From the NCBI GenBank assembly GCA_964542475.1, contig CAZIUL010000081.1, forward strand, positions 1 through 15,967: a DNA stretch of 15,967 nt, in the 5' to 3' direction. The notes under the pieces were generated by a model. That model saw only the letters and a program-made list of their open reading frames with translations. It was not told the origin of the DNA and ran no database searches. Shown here in pieces: positions 5,859 to 13,208 of this stretch; within the stretch, counting starts at the first letter, position 1, and the number at the start of each line of letters is the position of its first letter. A program made the position numbers and the translations under genes. This DNA comes from CAZIUL01 sp964542475 (lineage in GTDB: Bacteria > Planctomycetota > B15-G4 > CAYZWU01).

Positions 5859-7088
5859 ATGTATTATCACCGGGTATGGGCGGAGATCGACCTCGAGTCG
5901 CTTTCGTTCAACCTCGATCGTATCAAGGAACTCCTTCCACGGCGTACCTCTGTCATGGTCGTGATAAAAGCGGATGCCTACGGGCACGGTGCGGTGCATG
6001 TCGCCAGGTACCTGCAGAACAGGGGTATCTGGGGCTTTGGTGTGGGGGACTCAGGGGAAGCGCTAGAGCTCAGGGATGCCGGCATAACCTGCCCTATCCT
6101 GATTCTCGGAGCGATCATCGAAGACGAAGCCGAAAGCGTGGTCAAAAACGGAATCTCCGTGTGCATTCACTCCGAACAGCGCGCAAAAATCCTGAACCGC
6201 GAAGCGCTCAGGCAGCGCAAGAGGTGCCGGGTTCACCTGATGGTGGACACCGGCATGGGCCGGCTTGGCGTGTTTCCCGAAAAGTCCGTGACCCTGGCCG
6301 GGACGATAGCCGGCTTCGATGGCCTGGATTTGGAGGGGGTTGCCACCCATTATTCCTGCGCTTCGAACCTGTCCGACCCTTTCAACGTTATCCAGCAGGA
6401 GCGGTTCCTGGAGGTCCAAGATGCGTTGTTCCGTTCCGGCATCCGGCCCGAGTACTTTCATGCATCTAACTCGGGGGCCGTGTTTTCAGATGTACCCGAA
6501 AGGTTCAACCTGGTGCGGACGGGTATCGCTGTCTACGGCGTTTCAGCGGCAAAAGAAATGTCCGATGCCCTGTTGTTGAGGCCCGTGCTCTCGTGGAAGT
6601 CCCAGATCATTTACATGAAGGATGTCCCGGCGGAAACACCTATCGGGTACGGCTGCCTTCACACCACCACACGCGACACACGCATCGCAACCCTGCCCGT
6701 CGGATACAACGACGGCCTGCCTTACCGGGTATCAGGACGCGGGCACGTGCTGGTCAACGGGAAACGGGCTCCCATTGTCGGGGCCGTTAGCATGGACTAT
6801 TCGATGATCGATGTCGGGCATATTCAAGGCACCTCTGTCGGCGACAGGGTTACTCTGATAGGCGAGGACGGGAAGGAGCGCATCAGGGCGGAGGATCTTG
6901 CGGGTATGGTGGAGACCATCCCTTACGAAATCACCTGCGGAATCGGCAAAAGAGTCAAAAGAGTCGCGATCAGCGGGTCTGCCGACACCACGCGTCCAGC
7001 CAAGAGCTTCAAGGCAGCCGCGAAAGCGGCGCACAAGAGCGAAAACGTTCGCGAATCCGCTTTTATGGATGCGCTGAAGGAGCTTTGA
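5859..7088 (+). CDS. alr: Alanine racemase (PLP-dependent)
   Basis: It interconverts L- and D-alanine and supplies D-Ala for peptidoglycan. From ATG 5859 the protein is 409 aa. The PLP lysine is Lys37 in VVIKADAYGHG. The second catalytic residue is Tyr264 in TPIGYG. Other family motifs are MVDTGMGRLG, THYSCA, HASNSGA, VRTGIAVYG, LPVGYNDG and GAVSMDYSMIDV. AAGG (5849-5852) is 6 nt before ATG 5859. A GTG at 5835 would add eight residues and has no better site. After the racemase core there is a tail of about 35 residues rich in Lys, Ala and Ser, not typical of the family. The stop overlaps the next start (TGATG). Confidence 0.96.
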   Translation: MYYHRVWAEIDLESLSFNLDRIKELLPRRTSVMVVIKADAYGHGAVHVARYLQNRGIWGFGVGDSGEALELRDAGITCPILILGAIIEDEAESVVKNGISVCIHSEQRAKILNREALRQRKRCRVHLMVDTGMGRLGVFPEKSVTLAGTIAGFDGLDLEGVATHYSCASNLSDPFNVIQQERFLEVQDALFRSGIRPEYFHASNSGAVFSDVPERFNLVRTGIAVYGVSAAKEMSDALLLRPVLSWKSQIIYMKDVPAETPIGYGCLHTTTRDTRIATLPVGYNDGLPYRVSGRGHVLVNGKRAPIVGAVSMDYSMIDVGHIQGTSVGDRVTLIGEDGKERIRAEDLAGMVETIPYEITCGIGKRVKRVAISGSADTTRPAKSFKAAAKAAHKSENVRESAFMDALKEL

Positions 7089-10000
7089 TGGCCAGGAAGA
7101 TCGCAGCGCTGTTTGTTTTGCCGTTGATACTCGCGTTCAACAGCGGCGCTGCTGTTCTCTTTCTTTCCCTGACCGGATCGTTCGAACGCGTGATCACGAA
7201 CCGTTTCGAGGATTGTTTCGGCGCTGTTTTGAAGATCGGCAAAGCCAGGATCGGGCTTTTTTCAAGCCCGGAGTTCGAGGATGTCAGCATTACCCTTCCG
7301 GGCGAGAAGGGGCCGGTGTTCAGTGTCGAATCGATCCGGTTCGATTGCGTCTCCGGTATTTTTTCGAGCGATGGGGTCGAGCCGGGCACGGTTGCTCTTG
7401 TCGAGCCTATCCTGACGCTGAACCAGAAAGAGGACGGTTCTTTTTCCCTGGCTCGCATTCTTGACAGGGAGAAGCTCACAAAGTTCCTGGGAAGGGACGT
7501 TTTTTTGAAAGTCTCGGGCCATCCCGCGTGCTTCGTTACAAACGGGCTGGTCCGCTTCAGGGGCGAAGGATCCGTTCCCATGGAAGCGCGGCAGTGGCTT
7601 GCGCCTGACAAAGAGCTCGATGTGATGGTGCCGGCCTTGCACTGTATCGGTACCGGGGAAGGGAGCCGGGTGTGGTCGTGCGCCGGCACTTTTTTTCACG
7701 AGATCCTGGGTGAGGTCAGCCTGCAGGGCCGGATACCGGCAGATGGGCAGGCGAACCTTCGTTTGCGCGTGGCAGGGGTGGACCCCGGGCAGGAGGTGTT
7801 CAAGGTTTTTGTGTCCGAAAAAGCCGGACGACTGATCAACAGCCTGATGTTCAAGGGCAAGGTGAACTGCGGCATCGAAATCGAATGGGGTGGAGCGGAT
7901 GGGCCGTCCTGCGCTTTTGATTTCAGCGGTTTTGGCATTGATCCGGATGACCTTCCGTTTCTATTCAGCGGAGTCGAGGGACGGCTTGTGCTGAGGGACG
8001 GCTGCTACCGCCTCGATCGGGCCGTAGCCGATGTTCTTGGGGGCAGTGTCGCAATGAAAGCCGCATTCGACGCGAAAAAAGGGGTTTTCAACCTGTTCAG
8101 GATTCAGGGAGAAAAGATCCCCTGCTGCGAAGAGCTTCAAAGCGCCCTTGAAAAGATCGGCATCGGCCGGGACTACAGGGCTTTCGTTCCTCAAGGTCCG
8201 GTGGATTTCAGTTTCACAGCCTATCCCTTCGGTCTTGATGAAGAGATCAGTGGAGAGCTTTCTATCCGCCCACAGGGCGCTTCAGCCTCGTTTGAGGGGT
8301 ATGTGGACCCAATAACAGGCGAAGGCAACGCGTTTCCATACAGGGTTCACGATTTGCTCGGCGAGGTCCTGATAACCTTCGACAGGAGTGTGGAGATCAA
8401 AGAGCTCGAAGGATTCGTTGGTTTGGAGAATGGGCCCGATGGTTCGCCATGCCGGGGCCGGCTGGTTATCAACGGCACCACCCCGGTGAGAGGTTCGGAT
8501 CTGGCCATTGACCTAGATATCAAGGGACGCAGTTTTCCGGTGAATGAAGCTCTCATGGAGGGACTCCGGAGAAGCATGCCCGAGATCATGGCCTTGCTGG
8601 ACAGCCTGAACCTGTCCGGACGTTTCTCTTTCGAGTGCGGTATCTCGCAAAACGAAGAGGGCGAAGACGAAAAGACGATCCTGATCGACCTGGAAGACGC
8701 GAGTTTGTGTTACGATGAATTTCCGATCAGGCTCGAACATCTGCGCGGAAAGGTAAATCTCCAAGGGGATCGAATCGTTTTCGAGGAGCTTGTCGCGTAC
8801 CTGGCCGAGGAACCTGTCTCGGACGCTCAGCAAGAGGAAAAGCCTGGAAGAACCGGCGCGGGTGAAGCCTTGCGTGGTTACAGGAGCGCGCCGTTTTCGC
8901 GTAAAACCGGCAGTGTGGTCATCAGCGGCACGTTCGTTCGAAACAGGTTGGAAAGGTTCAGCTTGAAAGCCGGCAGCCAGCGGATCACGAGCCGGCTGAA
9001 GAAGTTTTTGCTGCCCCTGCTGCCGGAACAAAGCCGGTTTCTTTGCGATCTTGAGTACGAAGGCGAGGTCGACCTTTCGATCGAGTGTTCCACAGGGCAA
9101 GACCTTGAAAAGAACATCCTGCTGGATCTGGTTCTGCGTCTCGACAGCGTCTTTGGAGACAAGCTTTCCATGCCGCTCGAGGATGTCAGGGGATCGATCC
9201 GATTGGACCTGGCAAGCGGTACGGCCGAGACAAGCGGCCTCAGGCTGAGCATCGGGGAAGGCCTGTTCATTTTCGATGAGCTGAAGGCCTCTCTGGCAGA
9301 TGACATCGTTGTGGTCGGCCTTAACGGCAAGGTGCGGCATCTTGCCGCGGACACGGACCTCTCCGGATTCCTGTCGCCTGAACTGCTCAAGATTTGGGAA
9401 ACGCTGGGCCTGAACGGTAATCTGACTTTCAGGGAGATAGATCTTTCAACTGAGGTCGGAACGGATGGTGATATCAGGACCTTCGACTTGACAACCGAGC
9501 TCCGAATTGTTGACGGGAGTCTCGGACATCCTGCAAAGATCGATAAGGTTAACGGAGGAGTAGGTATCACCGTTTCCAAGGGCATCGAGGCAGGCGATCA
9601 GGATGGTTACCTTTTGACCGGGAAAACAAGGGACTTGAGTTTTGCGTTCATGGACAGGCACTTCACGGATGTGGAAGCGGATATCCGAGCGGACGGAGAT
9701 AAGCTGAAATTCAACCGCCTAAAGGGATTCCTCCATGGAGGGCTTGTGTCCGGCAGCGACAGGAATCCAATCGTTTTGGAGTTCGACACTCCTCGCCGGT
9801 TTCAGGGCAGCCTGAAGCTGAAAGATGCGGACTTCAGCTATTTCATGGACCGCGAGGAGTATGGTTTGAGGAACGTCGGCGGCAGGGTCACGGGGACAGT
9901 TGATATAAGGGGCGACCTGGACAACCCGCACCATACAAGCGCAGAAGGGGAGATTGTCGTTACCCAGGGCACTCTTTTCGAGCTGCCCTTTTTTGGGGAG

Positions 10001-10417
10001 CTTGCGGGTTACCTGGGCCTGATCCTGAACACGGAGCCGCCGACATTCACGGATGGAAAAACCTGTTTCAAGTACAGCGGGGGCAGCTTCACGCTGACGG
10101 ATATCGAGCTGAATTCGACTCTCATGAAGCTTCACGGCAGCGGAGTCGCCAATGTTGACGGTGTGGACATAAAGCTTCTTCCCGACGTTGATCCACGGAT
10201 ACCGTATACAAGACTCAAGATGCCCGAGATCCCCGTGGTTGCCGAGATCATGGATTTCATCAAGGACGGGCTTTTCGCCTTCAAGGTCACCGGTCCCTAC
10301 TCGAACATCCGGGTTTCCTACGATTCCATAGTGGACAAGATCTTTACGGATTACTCGATTCCGGACATGCCTCGGCTCATAGGCCGGAAAGAGTACTCGT
10401 TCGAGGATCGTTTTTGA
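7088..10417 (+). CDS. Large AsmA-like envelope protein
   Basis: This 1109-aa protein has one N-terminal membrane helix (about residues 4-28) followed by a very long beta-rich region. From about residue 910 to 1085 it carries an AsmA-like C-terminal region: a predicted strand/turn pattern with GRVTGTVDIRGD, GEIVVTQGTLFELPFFGEL, then FTLTDIELNSTLMKLHGSG. AsmA/YhdP/TamB relatives are inner-membrane-anchored proteins that span the periplasm and help move phospholipid or assemble the outer membrane. Which subfamily this is cannot be decided by eye. A charged, probably disordered insert lies near residues 574-600 (EEPVSDAQQEEKPGRTGAG). The ATG at 7088 overlaps the alr stop, with AAGGAG (7077-7082) 5 nt upstream; a TTG at 7085 is less likely. 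It implies a diderm envelope. Confidence 0.8.
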   Translation: MARKIAALFVLPLILAFNSGAAVLFLSLTGSFERVITNRFEDCFGAVLKIGKARIGLFSSPEFEDVSITLPGEKGPVFSVESIRFDCVSGIFSSDGVEPGTVALVEPILTLNQKEDGSFSLARILDREKLTKFLGRDVFLKVSGHPACFVTNGLVRFRGEGSVPMEARQWLAPDKELDVMVPALHCIGTGEGSRVWSCAGTFFHEILGEVSLQGRIPADGQANLRLRVAGVDPGQEVFKVFVSEKAGRLINSLMFKGKVNCGIEIEWGGADGPSCAFDFSGFGIDPDDLPFLFSGVEGRLVLRDGCYRLDRAVADVLGGSVAMKAAFDAKKGVFNLFRIQGEKIPCCEELQSALEKIGIGRDYRAFVPQGPVDFSFTAYPFGLDEEISGELSIRPQGASASFEGYVDPITGEGNAFPYRVHDLLGEVLITFDRSVEIKELEGFVGLENGPDGSPCRGRLVINGTTPVRGSDLAIDLDIKGRSFPVNEALMEGLRRSMPEIMALLDSLNLSGRFSFECGISQNEEGEDEKTILIDLEDASLCYDEFPIRLEHLRGKVNLQGDRIVFEELVAYLAEEPVSDAQQEEKPGRTGAGEALRGYRSAPFSRKTGSVVISGTFVRNRLERFSLKAGSQRITSRLKKFLLPLLPEQSRFLCDLEYEGEVDLSIECSTGQDLEKNILLDLVLRLDSVFGDKLSMPLEDVRGSIRLDLASGTAETSGLRLSIGEGLFIFDELKASLADDIVVVGLNGKVRHLAADTDLSGFLSPELLKIWETLGLNGNLTFREIDLSTEVGTDGDIRTFDLTTELRIVDGSLGHPAKIDKVNGGVGITVSKGIEAGDQDGYLLTGKTRDLSFAFMDRHFTDVEADIRADGDKLKFNRLKGFLHGGLVSGSDRNPIVLEFDTPRRFQGSLKLKDADFSYFMDREEYGLRNVGGRVTGTVDIRGDLDNPHHTSAEGEIVVTQGTLFELPFFGELAGYLGLILNTEPPTFTDGKTCFKYSGGSFTLTDIELNSTLMKLHGSGVANVDGVDIKLLPDVDPRIPYTRLKMPEIPVVAEIMDFIKDGLFAFKVTGPYSNIRVSYDSIVDKIFTDYSIPDMPRLIGRKEYSFEDRF

Positions 10418-10432
10418 AAAGGAGATATGTCC

Positions 10433-11497
10433 ATGCTTCACGCCGTGATCATGGCCGGCGGTTCAGGCACCAGGTTCTGGCCGGCGAGCAGGAGTTCCTT
10501 TCCCAAGCAGCTCCTGGCAATCGCAACAGGCAGGCCTCTTATCGAGGAGACAGTGGACCGGATCAGCGGAATGGTGCCGCCCGAACGCACGTTGATCGTA
10601 ACCAACGCGACATACGCCGGGATGACGGCTGAGCTGCTTTCCGAGATCCCTGAAGAGAACGTGATCGGAGAGCCGGTCGGCAGGGACACGAGCGCCTGCA
10701 TCGGCCTTGCAGCGCTTGTACTGCGCTCCAGGGACCCGGAGGCTGTAATGGCTGTGATGCCCTCGGACCACATAATTTCCCCGAAGGAGCGGTTCTGCTC
10801 TTCGCTGAAGGCGGCGCAAGGGTTGATCGCAGGGATGAAGGACGCTCTCATCACCTTCGGCATTCAGCCCTCTTTTCCGGCAACAGGCTACGGCTATATA
10901 AAGCGAGGTCCCGCGCTTTCCGGCGTGGAAGCAGGATCTTTCTACGAGGTAGAGTCGTTTCAGGAGAAGCCGTCCTCCGATGTGGCGAAGGCGTTTGTCG
11001 AGGAAGGCGGTTACTACTGGAACGCGGGGATCTTCATGTGGCGGGCGGACACGATTCTGGAGATGATCGCCCGTTATCTCCCGGGCCTGCACCGGGACCT
11101 GATGCGAATGGAGCCGGTGCTTGACAGCGGGGAGTTTGCGCAAACGCTCGAAAGGGTCTACCCGGGGCTCGAGAAGATCTCCATCGATTTCGGCGTGATG
11201 GAGAAGGCTGACAAGCGTGTTGTCGCCGAGGTCGCTTTCGAGTGGGACGACATCGGATCATGGAGCGCTTTGGAGAGGTTTATCCCGGCGGACGACAAGG
11301 GAAATCACGCGAAAGGCGACCTTGTTGCCCTGGATTCGGGAAACAACATCGTATCCTCCAAGGGGGGGATGGTCGGGCTCGTGGGAGTCGAAGGGCTGAT
11401 CGTGGTTCACACTCCCGACGCAACGCTGGTGTGCAGGAAGGAAGACGCTGAAAAGGTGAAGGGGCTCGTGGGTATGCTGAAGGACGAATACAAGTAG
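10433..11497 (+). CDS. manC: Mannose-1-phosphate guanylyltransferase
   Basis: It makes GDP-mannose from GTP and mannose-1-phosphate for surface glycans. From ATG 10433 it is 354 aa, a single nucleotidyltransferase domain without the C-terminal isomerase domain of bifunctional ManC/AlgA. The motifs are GGSGTRFWPASR (9-20), FPKQ (23-26), GRDTSACIGLAAL, VMPSDHII, FQEKPSSDVA, YYWNAGIFMW and FEWDDIGSW. AAAAGGAG (10417-10424) is 8 nt before ATG 10433 but only 2 nt before the in-frame ATG at 10427, so I chose the second. The gap from the preceding stop is 15 bp, which fits the same operon. Its stop abuts the stop of the minus-strand neighbour with no space between. Confidence 0.94.
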   Translation: MLHAVIMAGGSGTRFWPASRSSFPKQLLAIATGRPLIEETVDRISGMVPPERTLIVTNATYAGMTAELLSEIPEENVIGEPVGRDTSACIGLAALVLRSRDPEAVMAVMPSDHIISPKERFCSSLKAAQGLIAGMKDALITFGIQPSFPATGYGYIKRGPALSGVEAGSFYEVESFQEKPSSDVAKAFVEEGGYYWNAGIFMWRADTILEMIARYLPGLHRDLMRMEPVLDSGEFAQTLERVYPGLEKISIDFGVMEKADKRVVAEVAFEWDDIGSWSALERFIPADDKGNHAKGDLVALDSGNNIVSSKGGMVGLVGVEGLIVVHTPDATLVCRKEDAEKVKGLVGMLKDEYK

Positions 11498-12838
11498 CTA
11501 TTTCGCGTTTCCGTTTTCCTTTTGTTTTTTTTCGTCCTGCTTGGTGATCTCGATGGCGATCCTCTTGACCCGCTTGACGTTCGAATCGATCACCGTGAAG
11601 ATCACGTTGTTGAACCGGTAGCTTTCCCCGATGCAGGGCACCTTTCCCATGTGTGAGAAGAGGAACCCTCCGATCGTGTCGTAGTCCTCGCTTTCAGGGA
11701 GGTCGGTTTCCATCTCCTCGTTGAGCTCGTCGATCCGGAGCTTTGCCGACATCTCCGCCTGGTTTTCGCCAAGAACTCTCAGCTCCTGTTCCTCGTCCTT
11801 GTCGTACTCGTCAACGATTTCTCCAACAATCTCTTCGAGTATGTCCTCGTTGGTTACAAGGCCCGCTGTGCCGCCGTACTCGTCCAGCACTATGGCCATA
11901 TGCACCTTGTTCTCCCTGAACTCCTGGAAGAGCCGGCTTATCTTTTTTGTTTCCGGGATGAAGAACGGCTTGCGCTGGATATCGGTTATGGGAGGGATGT
12001 CGTCGTTATCCGACCGCCAGTACTCGAGGAGATCCTTGACATAGAGGACGCCCACAACCCTTTCCAGGTTTTCGCTGTACACGGGTATGCGCGAATGACC
12101 CACCCTGATGGCCAGGCCGACGGCTTCTGTAACTGACGTTTTCACATTGACACAGTGCATATCCATTCTAGGCGTCATGATCGCGGAAACCTCGTGTGTG
12201 CGCATCGCAACGATGCTTTCGATCATTTCCCCTTCGGTCTCGCGGATCACGCCCTCCCTTTCGCCCTCTTCCACGGCATCCATGATCTCTTCGGCGAAAT
12301 GTTCGGCCTTGTGCTCCGGCAGGTATCCGCGTGTCAGTTTTCTTGCAGCCGCAGCGAACAAATGCAGCGGGTAGATCAGGGGATAGATCAGTATCGACAG
12401 CTTATCGAGGAATGGAATCAGGAAAAGCAGCGCTCTTTCCTCTTCGTGCGATCCGAACTCCGCCGGGAGGATCCTGCAGAAGAGCACGAACCACACCCCC
12501 GAAATGATGAAAGCCGGAAGCAGGGCATAAAGCGGGCTCAGCTCGAAGTGCTGATTGATGAAAAGGTAGAGGCAGAGGATGAACAATATCTTGACGACGA
12601 TCTCAACGAGAACGACAGCGTGCAGGATGCGGTTGTAGTGGCCCAAAAACTTTTTTGCTTTTGTTTTCCCGGTGTTGCCGTTGGAGAGTTCGATCAGCTT
12701 GGTTCTGGAGAAGTTCAAGAGCAGAAAGTATACGTACGAGAAAAACATCGAGGTCATGCCGGTCAGCACGATGGATGCACCAAGGGTCCAAAGGGGCATC
12801 CAGATTCCCAGGCGTGCGCCGGGTAACGGGTCTTCCAA
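11498..12838 (-). CDS. CBS-domain membrane protein, CorC/HlyC type
   Basis: The N-terminal half carries about four hydrophobic segments (roughly residues 16-42, 72-96, 103-121, 137-165), like a diverged CNNM/DUF21 membrane domain. Two CBS domains follow: IMTPRMDM to VKDLLEY (220-273) and FFIPETKK to VTNEDILEEIVGEI (292-341). The CorC_HlyC transporter-associated domain ends the protein (about 352-432, with DTIGGF). Relatives include CorC, YtfL and hemolysin C, linked to Mg or Co efflux or membrane ion homeostasis. The substrate cannot be read from sequence. The start is TTG at 12838, supported by GGAGG (complement of 12847-12851) 8 nt upstream; ATG at residue 14 would cut into the first helix. 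The C-terminus is Lys-rich. Confidence 0.9.
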   Translation of the reverse strand: MEDPLPGARLGIWMPLWTLGASIVLTGMTSMFFSYVYFLLLNFSRTKLIELSNGNTGKTKAKKFLGHYNRILHAVVLVEIVVKILFILCLYLFINQHFELSPLYALLPAFIISGVWFVLFCRILPAEFGSHEEERALLFLIPFLDKLSILIYPLIYPLHLFAAAARKLTRGYLPEHKAEHFAEEIMDAVEEGEREGVIRETEGEMIESIVAMRTHEVSAIMTPRMDMHCVNVKTSVTEAVGLAIRVGHSRIPVYSENLERVVGVLYVKDLLEYWRSDNDDIPPITDIQRKPFFIPETKKISRLFQEFRENKVHMAIVLDEYGGTAGLVTNEDILEEIVGEIVDEYDKDEEQELRVLGENQAEMSAKLRIDELNEEMETDLPESEDYDTIGGFLFSHMGKVPCIGESYRFNNVIFTVIDSNVKRVKRIAIEITKQDEKKQKENGNAK

Positions 12839-12906
12839 CTAGAGAACCTCCAACAGAACCATGCGGTCGTTTTGTCCGTCCGGCCCGACCGCTTGTCAGG
12901 CAGCAG

Positions 12907-12934
12907 ATTATCAGGTAACGCGGATTCTAATCAA
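12907..12934 (-). promoter_or_regulatory. Possible promoter of the CBS/HlyC-type gene
   Basis: Read on the minus strand, TTGATT (complement of 12929-12934, 4/6 to -35) is followed after 16 bp by GATAAT (complement of 12907-12912, 5/6 to -10). Transcription would begin near 12900 and give a ~60-nt leader before the TTG start at 12838. The -35 box lies in the centre of an inverted repeat. Confidence 0.4.
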
Positions 12935-12946
12935 CCGAAATCCGCG
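12919..12946. promoter_or_regulatory. Operator-like inverted repeat over the -35 box
   Basis: CGCGGATT (12919-12926) and AATCCGCG (12939-12946) are perfect 8-bp arms separated by 12 bp. The arm centres are 20 bp apart, about two helical turns, as expected for a dimeric regulator. The repeat covers the candidate -35 at 12929-12934, so binding there would block the promoter. The regulator is unknown and none is encoded in this window. Confidence 0.4.
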
Positions 12947-13023
12947 GAACTCCCGGATCTTCTGAAAATCGTGTTCTTTATGTTTATCGGATCCTTTCCG
13001 ACCGATACTGTTTGCAAAGTTAG

Positions 13024-13122
13024 GGTATACAAGGCGCTTTGTTTGAGCCGCCGCACGGCCAGAAGGACAGGCCGCGGCCGGCGGCCCTCTTTTCCTAGGA
13101 TTGATACGCGCCTTGTAATACC
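13024..13122. repeat. Long imperfect palindrome able to form a ~99-nt stem-loop
   Basis: The outer arms are GGTATACAAGGCGC (13024-13037) and GCGCCTTGTAATACC (13108-13122). They pair over 14 positions with one bulged base, including a perfect 10-bp core (13028-13037 with 13108-13117). Inside, GCCGCCG (13047-13053) pairs with CGGCGGC (13079-13085), and CGGCC (13056-13060) with GGCCG (13070-13074) around a 9-nt loop. It could be a REP/MITE-like element, a structured RNA or a processed leader of hutI. No target-site duplication is obvious. Confidence 0.5.
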
Positions 13123-13208
13123 GCATTCGTATGTTAAGTTTCTGATTTGCTGCGAACGAACTAACGAACATGCCAATGACTGTTGTTGCCGATTCGGAGC
13201 GCTGACCA

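Larger units (their letters stand above)
12839..13208. other. Divergent intergenic region with operator-like repeat and long palindrome
   Basis: This 370-bp gap separates the minus-strand CBS protein gene from hutI. It holds a candidate minus-strand promoter with an overlapping inverted repeat (12907-12946) and a ~99-bp hairpin-forming palindrome (13024-13122), both listed separately. A plus-strand open frame of 116 codons crosses it (12872-13222), but its product is Arg/Cys-rich, low in recognisable structure and overlaps hutI, so I do not call it. The hutI SD is GGAG (13196-13199), 9 nt before the ATG. No clear hutI promoter was found. Confidence 0.6.

Noticed and set aside
8513..9340. 275-codon minus-strand open frame inside the AsmA-like gene
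   Set aside because: It is a frame shadow of the large plus-strand gene, with no recognisable motif or SD. Similar shadows at 2549-3247 and 3773-4786 were rejected for the same reason.
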